Positions 24,275 to 32,913 of a stretch of 64,000 bases of DNA are shown in pieces. The notes under the pieces were generated by a model, which saw only the letters and a list, made by a program, of their open reading frames with translations, did not search any database and was not told where the DNA came from. Source of the DNA: Bacillota bacterium (GTDB taxonomy: Bacteria > Bacillota > Clostridia > Christensenellales > SZUA-584); NCBI GenBank assembly GCA_023460085.1, contig JAEWRI010000023.1:62001-126000 (forward strand). Direction: 5' to 3'. Within the stretch, counting starts at the first letter, position 1, and every line of letters begins with the position of its first letter. A program made the translations under genes and the position numbers.

Positions 24275-24821
24275 CCGTTCCGCCGCGCAGAAAACCGCGC
24301 TTCTGGGCGCGCTGCTCGCGTTGTCCATCGGGCTGTCCATCGTCGAGAGTATGCTGGGCGCGCTGGTGCCCGTGCCCATACCGGGCGTGAAGCTGGGCCT
24401 TGCCAACATCGTGTCCATGTTTCTGTTGTGTTACTTCTCGCTGCCCGCGGCGCTGACGCTCGCGCTGCTGCGCACGCTCGTCACCTCGCTGTTTACGGGC
24501 GGCCTTAGCATGTTTCTGTACTCCGCGCCGGGCGCGCTGCTGTCCACCCTGGTGATGGCCGCGGCGCTGCACACGCTGCGTCCGCTCACCATCGCGGGCG
24601 TATCCATGCTGGGCGCGGTGACGCATAACGTGGCACAGGTATGCGTGGCGGTGCTGACCACAGGCGAGGCACGCCTGTTCTACTACGCGTTTATACTGGT
24701 GGCGGTGGGCGCGGTTTCGGGCGCGATTACGGGCGTCGTGGCGCGCATCAGCTTCGACCGCGCGTCCCGCGCGCTGCATATCGGCGGCGGCAGGCGCGCA
24801 GAATATTCTCAGGGAGGGTAA
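24264..24821 (+). CDS. Gx transporter family membrane protein
   Basis: A 185-residue integral membrane protein with about five or six helices, recognised as the Gx transporter (Hpre_diP_synt_I) family by QKTALLGALLALSIGLSI, VPIPGVKLGLANIVSMF and the SLFTGGLSMFLYSAPGALLS stretch. A TTG at 24264, six bases after GAGGTGG, is the likely start; the frame has no suitable ATG. It is fused in translation to the NusG-II gene by overlap. The family was once labelled heptaprenyl diphosphate synthase component I, but it looks like an S-component-type small-molecule transporter. Substrate not established. Confidence 0.85.
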   Translation: MRNNRSAAQKTALLGALLALSIGLSIVESMLGALVPVPIPGVKLGLANIVSMFLLCYFSLPAALTLALLRTLVTSLFTGGLSMFLYSAPGALLSTLVMAAALHTLRPLTIAGVSMLGAVTHNVAQVCVAVLTTGEARLFYYAFILVAVGAVSGAITGVVARISFDRASRALHIGGGRRAEYSQGG

Positions 24822-24823
24822 TT

Positions 24824-25522
24824 ATGTACGGAATGTGGGGCGGCTTCTACTGGGACTGGACCATGTTTTTGATCATCCCGGGCATCATCGCGGCCATGTG
24901 GGCGCAGTCGCGTGTAAATCGCGCGTACCGCATGTACTCCAAAATCCCCGTGCTGTGCGGCATGTCGGGCAGCGAGGCGGCTTTTCGCATACTCTCCGAC
25001 AACAACATTCACGACGTGCAGCTCGACGTATCGGGCGGCGCGCTGTCGGATAACTACAACCCGCGCAAACGCACGCTCAACCTCTCGGAAAACAGCTATT
25101 CCGGACGCACCATCGCCGCGGTCGCCGTGGCCGCGCACGAAACGGGCCACGCGCTGCAGCATCATCAGGGCTACATCCCGCTGCGCATCCGCAGCGTCAT
25201 GGCCCCGGTCGTCAGCGCGGTATCCTACATGCTCTGGCCGGTACTGATACTCGGCCTGTGGCTGGGCTTTACGGGCGCAATACAGGTGGCGGTGTACATC
25301 TTCCTCGGCATATTCGCGTTTCAGGTGGTCACGCTGCCGGTGGAGTTCAACGCCTCGCGCCGCGCCATGGCGGCGCTGACTGAAACGGGAGCCTTCTCTG
25401 AAGAGGAGCTTTACGGCGCGAAGCAGATGCTGAACGCCGCCGCCTTAACCTACGTCGCGGCGACGCTCGTGGCGCTGCTCAACGTGGTGCGTTTTCTCGC
25501 GCTCTCGCAGCGCAGGCGGTAA
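24824..25522 (+). CDS. Membrane zinc metallopeptidase (YugP-like)
   Basis: A 232-residue membrane protein of the neutral zinc metallopeptidase family PF04298 (B. subtilis YugP). An N-terminal helix (residues about 10-28) precedes the domain with HETGHALQHH (H-E-x-x-H, about 105), and two or three helices follow (about 130-185). GGAGGG precedes ATG 24824, two bases after the previous stop. Last of the apbE run. Natural substrates are unknown. Confidence 0.9.
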   Translation: MYGMWGGFYWDWTMFLIIPGIIAAMWAQSRVNRAYRMYSKIPVLCGMSGSEAAFRILSDNNIHDVQLDVSGGALSDNYNPRKRTLNLSENSYSGRTIAAVAVAAHETGHALQHHQGYIPLRIRSVMAPVVSAVSYMLWPVLILGLWLGFTGAIQVAVYIFLGIFAFQVVTLPVEFNASRRAMAALTETGAFSEEELYGAKQMLNAAALTYVAATLVALLNVVRFLALSQRRR

Positions 25523-25556
25523 GCGGGCGCACGCCCGTGCAAATTTGCTTTTTAGG

Positions 25557-25585
25557 TTGTCACCGAACGGCAAAGACCTTATAAT
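25557..25585 (+). promoter_or_regulatory. Sigma-A promoter of transketolase
   Basis: TTGTCA (25557-25562), 17 bases, TATAAT (25580-25585), giving a leader of about 60 bases before ATG 25653. Confidence 0.85.
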
Positions 25586-25652
25586 AGGGAACGGATTTCC
25601 GGAACTCTTGCGGCGCTGCTGCCGTGAAATATTTTGTTTTGGAGGATATGTA

Positions 25653-27635
25653 ATGACTCATATCGACAAGCTGTCCATCGACACGGTGCGTCTGCTGGCG
25701 GTGGAGGGCGTACAGAAGGCCAACAGCGGCCATCCCGGCCTGCCGCTCGGCGCGGCGCCCATGGCCTACACGCTCTGGTCCAGGCACCTGAAGCACAACC
25801 CGAAGAACCCGGCATGGGCCAACCGCGACCGTTTCGTGCTGTCCGCGGGCCACGGCTCCATGCTGCTCTACTCGCTGCTGCACGTGTTCGGCTACCCCGT
25901 ATCGCTGGAAGACCTTAAGAATTTCCGGCAGTTTGGCTCTCCCACCGCCGGTCATCCGGAGCACGGCCACATTCCGGGCATCGAGACGACCACCGGCCCG
26001 CTCGGTCAGGGCATTGCCAACGCTGTGGGCATGGCGATGGCGGAGTCCCATCTCGCCGCGATATTCAACAAGGACGGCTACCCGGTTGTCGATCATTACA
26101 CCTATGCGCTCACGGGCGACGGCTGCCTGATGGAAGGCGTCGCTTCGGAAGCCTGTTCTCTGGCCGGCACACTGAAGCTGGGCAAGCTCATACTGCTTTA
26201 TGACCGCAATAAAATCACCATCGAAGGCGAGACGGATTTCGCGTTTGATGAGGACGTGGCGAAGCGCTTCGAAGCCTACGGCTGGCAGGTGCTCTCCGTG
26301 GCGGACGGCAACGAGGATGTGGGCGGCATCGACAAGGCCATCTCCATGGCCAAGGCGGAAAAGGGCAAGCCCTCCCTCATCATCATCAACACGGCCATCG
26401 GCTACGGCTGCCCCGCGGTGCAGGGCAAGGCCTCGTGCCACGGCTCCCCGCTGGGCGACGACAACATCGCGGCGCTCAAGAAGACGCTGGAATGGCCCTA
26501 TGAAGGCAGCTTCTTCGTACCCGACGAAGTAAAGGCCGAAACCGACGCGCGCCAGAAAGGCTACGACGCCGCGGAGAAGCAGTGGAACGACCTGTTTGCG
26601 CAATACCGCAAAGAATTTCCTGACATGGCTTCTCAGTGGGAGAAGTTCTTCTCCAAGCCTGATACGAAGGCGATATTCGACGACGCCATGTATACGTTCG
26701 ATAAGCCGCTGGCAACGCGCCAATCCTCCGGCGAGGTGCTGAACCGTCTCGCGGCGAAGCTGCCCTCGCTGTTCGGCGGCAGCGCAGACCTCGGCCCCTC
26801 CAACAACACGGTCATCAAGGGCAAGCCGTACTACGCGCCGGACTGCCGCGAGGGCACCAACATCCACTATGGCATCCGCGAATTCGCGATGGCGGCAATC
26901 GCCAACGGCATGTATCTGCACGGCGGCGTGATTCCTTACGTGGCGACGTTCTTCGTATTTACCGATTACCTGAAGAACGCGGTGCGCCTCTCCGCGCTGA
27001 TGGGCCTGCCGGTCATCTACGTCATGACGCACGACAGCATCGGTGTCGGCGAGGACGGCCCGACGCACCAGCCCATCGAGCAGCTGGCCTGCATGCGCGC
27101 CACCCCCAACACCTACATGTGGCGTCCGGCGGACTCCAAAGAGACCGCCGCGGCATACGAATTCGCGCTTACCGCTTCCGGACCGTCCGTGATCGCGCTG
27201 ACGCGCCAGACACTGCCGCTGTACACCGAAACCGGGCGCGACGCGCTGAAGGGCGCGTATGTGCTGAAGGACTTCGGCACCGCGCCGCAGGTTGCGCTCA
27301 TCGGCACGGGCAGCGAGGTGGAGGTCTGCATGGCCGCCGCGCAGAAACTGTCGGAAGAGGGTATCGCGGCACGCGTGATCTCTATGCCCTGCGTCGATCT
27401 CTTCGAGGAGCAGGACGAAGCGTACAAGCAGAGCGTACTGCCGGACAGCCTTGACAGGCGCGTCGTCGTGGAAGCGGGCGCGTCCTTCGGCTGGCACAAG
27501 TACGCGCTGCCCCAGGGCGAGATCGTGGCGCTCGACCAGTTCGGCGCGTCCGCCCCGGCCAAGAAGCTGTTCGAGCTGTACGGCTTCACGGCGGACAACG
27601 TCGCCGCCAAAGCCAAAGCGGTGCTCGCGAAATAG
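25653..27635 (+). CDS. tkt: Transketolase
   Basis: A 660-residue full-length thiamine-diphosphate enzyme of the non-oxidative pentose phosphate pathway, moving two-carbon units between sugar phosphates. N-terminal part: NSGHPGLPLGAAPMAYTLW (about residues 23-41), the ThDP-binding GDGCLMEG segment (about 156-163) and DRNKITIEG; middle pyrimidine-binding part: GIREFAMAAIANGM and THDSIGVGEDGPTHQP; C-terminal domain from about 530. GGAGG lies before ATG 25653. It has its own promoter and terminator, so it is probably monocistronic. Codon use is strongly GC-rich, consistent with high expression. Confidence 0.97.
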   Translation: MTHIDKLSIDTVRLLAVEGVQKANSGHPGLPLGAAPMAYTLWSRHLKHNPKNPAWANRDRFVLSAGHGSMLLYSLLHVFGYPVSLEDLKNFRQFGSPTAGHPEHGHIPGIETTTGPLGQGIANAVGMAMAESHLAAIFNKDGYPVVDHYTYALTGDGCLMEGVASEACSLAGTLKLGKLILLYDRNKITIEGETDFAFDEDVAKRFEAYGWQVLSVADGNEDVGGIDKAISMAKAEKGKPSLIIINTAIGYGCPAVQGKASCHGSPLGDDNIAALKKTLEWPYEGSFFVPDEVKAETDARQKGYDAAEKQWNDLFAQYRKEFPDMASQWEKFFSKPDTKAIFDDAMYTFDKPLATRQSSGEVLNRLAAKLPSLFGGSADLGPSNNTVIKGKPYYAPDCREGTNIHYGIREFAMAAIANGMYLHGGVIPYVATFFVFTDYLKNAVRLSALMGLPVIYVMTHDSIGVGEDGPTHQPIEQLACMRATPNTYMWRPADSKETAAAYEFALTASGPSVIALTRQTLPLYTETGRDALKGAYVLKDFGTAPQVALIGTGSEVEVCMAAAQKLSEEGIAARVISMPCVDLFEEQDEAYKQSVLPDSLDRRVVVEAGASFGWHKYALPQGEIVALDQFGASAPAKKLFELYGFTADNVAAKAKAVLAK

Positions 27636-27648
27636 CACTCTGCATCAA

Positions 27649-27684
27649 AGGCTGCCCTGTGCGCGCATGGGGCAGCCTCTTTTA
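27649..27684 (+). terminator. Terminator after transketolase
   Basis: AGGCTGCCC (27649-27657) pairs with GGGCAGCCT (27670-27678), a 9-bp stem followed by CTTTTA. Confidence 0.88.
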
Positions 27685-27708
27685 TACCCATGAAGAAAGG
27701 CGGCGCAC

Positions 27709-28746
27709 ATGACAGAAACAGCAGTACCGGTGCGAATTGGCATCGTGGGGACGGGGTCTATCAGCGGCTCGCTGGCGGAAGCCGCCCGAAGGTCGGCGGA
27801 TTGCGAGGTTGCGGCGGTGTACTCCCGGGACGAAGCGCGCGCCGCAGCATTCGCGCAGGAGTACGATATCCCGCTGCACTTTTGCGGCTGGGAAGCGTTC
27901 CTCTCCAGCGCCGATATCGACGCTGTCTATATCGCAAGCCCCAACTGCATGCACTATCCGCAGACCATGGCGGCACTGGAAAGCGGGAAGCACGTGCTGT
28001 GCGAGAAGCCGTTTGCGCTCTGCGCCGCGCAGGGCAGGGCCATGCTGGACAGCGCCCGCAACGCAGGGCTGACGCTGCTGGAGGCCATTCGCCCGATACA
28101 CGATCCCTTTCTCAGAATAATCACCGATAACCTGCCGCGCATCGGCACCCTGCGCCGCGCGTCGTTCGACTTCTGTCAGTATTCCTCACGGTACGACCGT
28201 TTCAAGGCCGGCGAGTATGTGCGCACCTTCGACGCCGCGCTGGGCAACGCGGCGCTGCTGGATCTCGGCGTATACTGCCTGCATTGCTGCGTCGCGCTGT
28301 TCGGTGTCCCCAGGGACATCCACACGCGCGCGTCCTTCCTGCCCAACGGGACGGAAGCGGCGGGCACGATGCTGCTCGACTACGGTGATATGCAGGCGAC
28401 AATCGCCTACTCCAAAGTGTCACAGGCGGTTGTACCCAGCTTCATTCAGGGGGAAGCGGGTACGCTCACCATGGGTACGCTCAATCAGCCATCGTTTGTG
28501 GAGCTTTGCCTGCGCGGCCAAGAGCCGGAGCGGCTGCCGCTGGCTCCGCTTGGCCCCAACATGAACATCGTATACGAAATTGAGACCTTCTGCCGATGTG
28601 TGCGCGGAGAGGCAACAACGGAGCGTTGGGACGCGCAGACGCTGGCTGTACTGAGCCTCATGGACGAGGCGCGCGCCCAGACCGGTATTGACTTTGGTAC
28701 ATCAGAGTCGCTGACCTTTGGGTGGGCTCCAGGCAGTCCGAAATAA
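27709..28746 (+). CDS. Gfo/Idh/MocA family NAD(P)-dependent oxidoreductase
   Basis: A 345-residue cytoplasmic dehydrogenase. The N-terminal Rossmann fold has RIGIVGTGSIS (about residues 9-19) and the family EKPF motif (VLCEKPFAL near 95-103). The C-terminal alpha/beta part carries DLGVYCLHC near 184-192, which includes the usual His-free variant of the substrate pocket helix. AAAGGCGG precedes ATG 27709. It is flanked by terminators and seems monocistronic. Members oxidise sugars, polyols or trans-dihydrodiols; the substrate here cannot be told. Confidence 0.92.
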   Translation: MTETAVPVRIGIVGTGSISGSLAEAARRSADCEVAAVYSRDEARAAAFAQEYDIPLHFCGWEAFLSSADIDAVYIASPNCMHYPQTMAALESGKHVLCEKPFALCAAQGRAMLDSARNAGLTLLEAIRPIHDPFLRIITDNLPRIGTLRRASFDFCQYSSRYDRFKAGEYVRTFDAALGNAALLDLGVYCLHCCVALFGVPRDIHTRASFLPNGTEAAGTMLLDYGDMQATIAYSKVSQAVVPSFIQGEAGTLTMGTLNQPSFVELCLRGQEPERLPLAPLGPNMNIVYEIETFCRCVRGEATTERWDAQTLAVLSLMDEARAQTGIDFGTSESLTFGWAPGSPK

Positions 28747-28773
28747 AAAACAGGTGCGCGGGGCATCTGTTTT
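28747..28773. terminator. Bidirectional terminator
   Basis: AAAACAGGTGC (28747-28757) and GCATCTGTTTT (28763-28773) form an 11-bp stem with one G-U pair and a 5-base loop, between the convergent oxidoreductase and pgsA genes. Confidence 0.85.
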
Positions 28774-28809
28774 CGATGTTGCTGCTCTATGCTTTTCCTG
28801 AATTTCCTG

Positions 28810-29382
28810 TCAGTCCTTTTTTTCTGTTTGCTTTTTCCCCTTCAGCTGCAGGTATGCATTGAAATACGCATACTGGAACAGCGCCAAAACCATCAGTGCG
28901 AGCCCAAAATAGACAAAATAGATATGCCATGGTATCATATCCGGCCTTGGCTGCACCACATGATGCAGGAAGGTGAACGCAATGGACGTATTGAGCGTGA
29001 ATGCCGCTATCTTGCCAAAAGTGTTGGCGGGGGCCACCACGCCGTGGGAGTACAGCAATATCCCGCCCCCTATCATCAGCCCTTCCTTGACGAGCATCAC
29101 CACCAGTATGGGCCAGGGCAGCACACCCGTCACCATAAAAGCCATCACCGTGAATATGGCCATGAGCTTGTCGGCCAGAGGATCCAGCAGTATACCCGCG
29201 TCGGTGATGAGCTTGTACTTGCGCGCAAGGTAGCCGTCCAGCAGGTCTGTTCCGCACGCGAGGAGGTACACCGCCAGCGCCGGTATCATATAATCAAAAT
29301 AGCCGAGCACCGCTACGACGGGCACAAGCGCCAGACGCAGCAGCGTCAGTACATTGGGTGCGTTCAAAGGTATCCTGTTCAA
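28810..29382 (-). CDS. pgsA: CDP-diacylglycerol-glycerol-3-phosphate 3-phosphatidyltransferase
   Basis: A 190-residue membrane enzyme making phosphatidylglycerophosphate, the first step to phosphatidylglycerol. The CDP-alcohol phosphotransferase motif is complete: DLLDGYLARKYKLITDAG then LLDPLADK (about residues 46-71), giving the D-G-AR-G-D-D pattern. About five membrane helices. The start is TTG at 29382, five bases after GGGGAGG; no in-frame ATG is placed better. A promoter nested in the preceding gene's terminator loop probably drives it. The highly charged KGKKQTEKKD tail is a normal cytoplasmic end. Confidence 0.93.
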   Translation of the reverse strand: MNRIPLNAPNVLTLLRLALVPVVAVLGYFDYMIPALAVYLLACGTDLLDGYLARKYKLITDAGILLDPLADKLMAIFTVMAFMVTGVLPWPILVVMLVKEGLMIGGGILLYSHGVVAPANTFGKIAAFTLNTSIAFTFLHHVVQPRPDMIPWHIYFVYFGLALMVLALFQYAYFNAYLQLKGKKQTEKKD

Positions 29383-29438
29383 ATGTCCCTCCCCGGGGCC
29401 TGCCCGAAACGCTTTTCGGTAATGCCGTATATAAATAT

Positions 29439-29483
29439 AAAGACCGTTTTGCCGATAATGATTATACCAGCAAAACGGTCTTT
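29439..29483 (-). terminator. Terminator of the dehydrogenase operon
   Basis: AAAGACCGTTTTGC (29439-29452) and its exact complement at 29470-29483 form a 14-bp stem with a 17-base loop, 13 bases after the dehydrogenase stop; a T-rich sequence follows on the minus strand. Confidence 0.8.
29461..29469 (-). promoter_or_regulatory. Extended -10 promoter inside the terminator loop (for pgsA)
   Basis: On the minus strand TGGTATAAT is a perfect extended -10 lying in the loop of the preceding hairpin; TAGGCA lies at the -35 position. It would drive pgsA with a leader of about 70 bases. Confidence 0.6.
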
Positions 29484-29496
29484 TGCCTATCCCTGT

Positions 29497-30753
29497 TTAC
29501 GCGATGGGTGCCGCGTTCGCGAGGAGATATTTTTCCGCCTCGGCGCTCCAGAATCCGCCGGATCTCTTCGTAATCTCGGCAAGGCCGCGGAACAGCGGCG
29601 AGTCCTGCTTATCAAAATCGTCGATGGCCGTGAGCGGCATGGAGATATGTGTGTAGATCAATTTTTTGCCGCCCGGTATCTGGTCAAGGCGCAGCGTGGC
29701 ATCGATCACAGCGTCCAGACCGCCCACGTGCGTAATCATCGCGGTAGGGGTTATCTGCCCTTTGGCCATCATCTCGAGCGATTCGCGCATGTCATCGTTG
29801 TTGCCGCCCGAAGTACCCACGATATGCGTGAAGTTGTAGTGTACGTTGTAGAAGTTGAACAAGGCTGAAAACTTCGTATCCGTGGGGCCGGCAAAGAAAT
29901 TCATGCAGCCGTCTTTGGCCAGCAGCGAGTCTCCCTGTTCCACCACGGGGCGCACCGGCGCCATCACCAGCACGTCGTCGAAGCCCTTGCCGCCCGTCAG
30001 CGCCATCATCTCCTCCAGCTTCGCGGGGTCCTTGGTGTTCATGTAGTGCAGCTCTACGCCCTGCTTTTTCGCTTCTTCCACCGTATAGATGCGGGCCGCG
30101 CGCGCAAGGCGCGCTTCGTCGATATCCGTCACCACCAGCCGCCCCGGCCGCCTGTCGCAGTGCAGCGCGTAGTCGATGGATCCAAGGCCCATCGGCCCCA
30201 CTCCCGCGAGAATGGCCATGTTGCCGCCTTCCTTGATGCCCATGTCGTGAACGTACTTACCCTGTCTCGTGTGGTAAAACGCGTGGAAGGTGCCCACGAT
30301 GCAGCTCATGGGTTCCGCGAGCGAGCCGTAGAAGTATACATCGGAGTCATACTTCAGCAGGCAGTCCATCTCCATGGCTTCCTGCGGAATCACCACATAC
30401 GTCGCGTCTCCGCCGATAAACCGGTACGAGTAGCCGGGCGCGTCCTGAGAGCCCTTGTAATTGAACGCGGGCTGTATCGAGAAGTTATCGCCGGATTTGA
30501 ACTTATCCTGCCACTTGCTGCCCACTTCGATGATCTGCCCGCAGAACTCGTGGCCCACGATGGTGGGGTTTGTGGCGACGTCGTTCGGCACGCGCTTATG
30601 ATCCGAGCCCTGCAGCGCCGCCTTGTGCGTCGACATGCACAGGCTATCGGACACAACTTTGGCCAGTATCTCGTCGTCCTTAATTGCCGGAAGCTCGAAC
30701 TCCTCCAGCCGCAAATCGTTCTTGCCGTAAATCCTGACCGCCTTGGTTTTCAT
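29497..30753 (-). CDS. Zinc-dependent medium-chain dehydrogenase (sorbose-1-phosphate reductase-like)
   Basis: A 418-residue MDR-family oxidoreductase, larger than the usual 340-350. Catalytic zinc ligands appear as C39 and the GHE motif (67-69); a Rossmann loop AGVGPMGLG lies near 197-205. The four-cysteine structural zinc lobe is absent. The size and N-terminal MKTKAVRIYGKNDLRLEEF resemble the SorE group that acts on ketose phosphates, so a sugar-phosphate substrate is likely but unproved. It lies 12 bases after a DeoR regulator and shares its promoter. Confidence 0.9.
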   Translation of the reverse strand: MKTKAVRIYGKNDLRLEEFELPAIKDDEILAKVVSDSLCMSTHKAALQGSDHKRVPNDVATNPTIVGHEFCGQIIEVGSKWQDKFKSGDNFSIQPAFNYKGSQDAPGYSYRFIGGDATYVVIPQEAMEMDCLLKYDSDVYFYGSLAEPMSCIVGTFHAFYHTRQGKYVHDMGIKEGGNMAILAGVGPMGLGSIDYALHCDRRPGRLVVTDIDEARLARAARIYTVEEAKKQGVELHYMNTKDPAKLEEMMALTGGKGFDDVLVMAPVRPVVEQGDSLLAKDGCMNFFAGPTDTKFSALFNFYNVHYNFTHIVGTSGGNNDDMRESLEMMAKGQITPTAMITHVGGLDAVIDATLRLDQIPGGKKLIYTHISMPLTAIDDFDKQDSPLFRGLAEITKRSGGFWSAEAEKYLLANAAPIA

Positions 30754-30765
30754 GTTTCTGTCCTC

Positions 30766-31527
30766 CTATACTACTGTAACAATCGTTTTTTGACGGATAT
30801 GCTCCAGCGCGTCCGCGCCGATGCCTTCATCCGTTACCAACTCATCCACTTCATCCCAATGCGCAAACTCCACCACGGCCTGCGTTCCGGCCTTAGAGGA
30901 GTCCCCCAGCACAAGGATGCGGTTGCCTGCCGCTATCATCGCGGCCTTCAGCTCCGCTTCAATGAAGTTCTCCACACACGGTCCGCCGCGGTCGCGAAAG
31001 CCGCTTGTCCCCAGCACCGCCAGATCCACGCGGATTTCCTTGAGGCTTCGCATGGCCCAGCTGCCCACGATGGCGTTGCTGTTGTGGCGCACCTGCCCGC
31101 CCAGCACATAGGTGGTGATGCCGTACTCATCCAGCAGCTGCGCAGCCTTCAGGCCGTTGGTGAAAACCGTGATATCCTTTTTCATCGTCAGGGCCTGCGC
31201 GAAGGTATACACCGTGGAGCCGCCGTCCAGCAGCAAAGACATGCCGCTTTCCACGCGCTTCACCGCTTCTTCGGCGATGCGCTGCTTCTCGTCAAGCCTC
31301 CGTACGGCTTTTTCCGTAAAGCTGGGTTCACTCGCGCCGCCCACCGCCATTGCGCCGCCATACGCCTTTACCGCCAGTCCCTTCTCCTCGAGAAATATCA
31401 AATCCTTTCGGATGGTTTCGGAAGAAACATTGAAGAGCCGCGCAAGCTCCGCCACCCGGATGCTGCCTTCGGCAGCCAGCCGCTTCTCGATATAGCCGCG
31501 CCTCTCCTGCATCAGATGCAGGCTCAT
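30766..31527 (-). CDS. DeoR/GlpR family transcriptional regulator (second copy)
   Basis: A 253-residue regulator with a winged helix-turn-helix whose recognition segment VSSETIRKDL is nearly identical to that of the regulator at 6.3-7.1 kb, followed by KAYGGAMA, and a C-terminal DeoRC sensor (LLDGGSTVYTF, VFTNGLKAAQLL, VLGTSGF). GGAGG lies eight bases before ATG 31527. AATTGC words overlap its own promoter, so auto-repression is expected. The downstream dehydrogenase is the obvious target; the divergent diguanylate cyclase promoter may be a second. Confidence 0.93.
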   Translation of the reverse strand: MSLHLMQERRGYIEKRLAAEGSIRVAELARLFNVSSETIRKDLIFLEEKGLAVKAYGGAMAVGGASEPSFTEKAVRRLDEKQRIAEEAVKRVESGMSLLLDGGSTVYTFAQALTMKKDITVFTNGLKAAQLLDEYGITTYVLGGQVRHNSNAIVGSWAMRSLKEIRVDLAVLGTSGFRDRGGPCVENFIEAELKAAMIAAGNRILVLGDSSKAGTQAVVEFAHWDEVDELVTDEGIGADALEHIRQKTIVTVV

Positions 31528-31548
31528 CCCATTTTCCTCCTTACAAAT

Positions 31549-31575
31549 CGCAATTCATTCCAACCAATTGCAATT
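31549..31575. promoter_or_regulatory. DeoR-type operator words
   Basis: CGCAATT (31549-31555) and the self-complementary AATTGCAATT (31566-31575) lie between the regulator start and its -10, the same words as at 7190-7218. Confidence 0.6.
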
Positions 31576-31601
31576 ATACACTTGCGTCAGAATGGCGTCA
31601 A
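31573..31601 (-). promoter_or_regulatory. Sigma-A promoter of the DeoR-dehydrogenase operon
   Basis: On the minus strand TTGACG (31596-31601), 17 bases, TATAAT (31573-31578); the -10 overlaps an AATTGC operator word. Confidence 0.85.
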
Positions 31602-31652
31602 GCCCGGTTCCAGCCATATATGCAGGCAAAGCGTTCGTTTTTTATCTCACAA

Positions 31653-31681
31653 TTGCAATATCTCCTTAATCTGTGTATAAT
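31653..31681 (+). promoter_or_regulatory. Sigma-A promoter of the diguanylate cyclase
   Basis: TTGCAA (31653-31658), 17 bases, TATAAT (31676-31681). The -35 lies inside AATTGCAATA (31651-31660), an operator word of the neighbouring DeoR regulator. Confidence 0.8.
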
Positions 31682-31719
31682 GTAGTTATATTTTCCAGCC
31701 CAAGCAATGGAGCAAGGGT

Positions 31720-32868
31720 ATGTTTGAGAAAATTGACATCGATATATTTTCGATACTGCTGTTGGCAATCGTGTTGTTCAACCATCTGCGCAACAGCAGC
31801 GAAGGCATGTTCCGTCAGAGATTTTTTCGCGCGCTTATCATCTGCAATATGGGCATCATGCTCTCCGACATGCTCATCTACCTGCTTCTGGAGAAGCCTG
31901 GCACCTTCGCGCATACTTCCCTGTATGCGCTGCAATCGGTATTCTTCATGCTCTGCGCCCTCTTCTGCCTGATATGGGCGCTGTACTGCTCGCTCTGGCC
32001 CGGTTCCAAACTGCGCCCGGCCACACTGATACTGCTGAGCACACCGATTGTTCTGCTGGCGGTTTTTATCAGCCTGAACGCTACGCAGGGCTTCCTGTTC
32101 CGCATCAATGCGGATAACTCCTATCAGCGCGGTCCTTACTTCCATCTCATATCGGTGTGCACGTATGCATACGTGATTTACGCGCTGATACAAATCTTCC
32201 GCGACAAAAGCCGCCTGACAAACCGTGAGTTCTATACGTATCTGCTGATTCCATTATTCCCTACGGCGCTTGGCATAGTACAGCTTGTACTGCATGCCTC
32301 CACGCTGATGGTCTGGCCGGCCACGGCATTGGCTATGGTGATGATGCAGATAGTACGGCTGACGGAGAAAATCAATTTGGATCATCTGTCCGGGCTGTAC
32401 AACCGGAAATACCTCGACGAATATATCGACGATGTGCTGCAGATGAACCGCTCCGGCGGCGTGGGCAAAGGCGGCAAAAAGTTTGCGGCCATCATGCTCG
32501 ATATCGACGATTTCAAAACCATCAACGACACCTTCGGTCATGTCGAGGGGGATCACGCCATCATTCTGGCTGCGGACATACTGCGCAAAAGCATCCGAAA
32601 GGGCGACGTCGCGGCGCGCTACGGCGGTGATGAATTCCTGATCGTGCTCGACCAGTGCAGCGACAGCACGCCCACCCGTGTCATCCGGCGCATTCGCGAG
32701 AACGTACAGAAGTTCAACCGGGAAAACAAGCTGCCTTACGCCATCGAATTCTCTATGGGATATAAGGTATATTCCAATCTGCACGGCCTGACGAGCAAAC
32801 AGATCTTTACCAGCATCGACGCGCTGATGTACCAGAACAAACACAGCAAACTGGGCATCCATGCATAA
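31720..32868 (+). CDS. Membrane-bound diguanylate cyclase (GGDEF)
   Basis: A 382-residue enzyme that makes c-di-GMP from two GTP. About six or seven hydrophobic segments (residues about 8-22, 37-57, 68-92, 102-120, 140-161, 172-192, 196-212) form an N-terminal membrane sensor. The C-terminal cyclase has an intact GGDEF (302-306) and the inhibitory I-site RxxD (R293-D296), so an active, product-inhibited enzyme is expected. No EAL domain. GAGCAAGGG precedes ATG 31720. It is divergent from the second DeoR gene and monocistronic. Confidence 0.93.
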   Translation: MFEKIDIDIFSILLLAIVLFNHLRNSSEGMFRQRFFRALIICNMGIMLSDMLIYLLLEKPGTFAHTSLYALQSVFFMLCALFCLIWALYCSLWPGSKLRPATLILLSTPIVLLAVFISLNATQGFLFRINADNSYQRGPYFHLISVCTYAYVIYALIQIFRDKSRLTNREFYTYLLIPLFPTALGIVQLVLHASTLMVWPATALAMVMMQIVRLTEKINLDHLSGLYNRKYLDEYIDDVLQMNRSGGVGKGGKKFAAIMLDIDDFKTINDTFGHVEGDHAIILAADILRKSIRKGDVAARYGGDEFLIVLDQCSDSTPTRVIRRIRENVQKFNRENKLPYAIEFSMGYKVYSNLHGLTSKQIFTSIDALMYQNKHSKLGIHA

Positions 32869-32913
32869 AAATGCACTTTTCAAACTTGAATTTTCATATA
32901 TAATAGGACACGG

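Noticed and set aside
25560..27638. 692-codon open frame on the minus strand opposite transketolase
   Set aside because: It is an antisense shadow of a GC-rich gene; its product is low-complexity His/Arg/Val-rich with no recognisable motif, and tkt on the other strand is complete.
30046..31680. 544-codon plus-strand frame opposite the dehydrogenase and DeoR genes
   Set aside because: Spans two real minus-strand genes and their promoter; no protein-like features.
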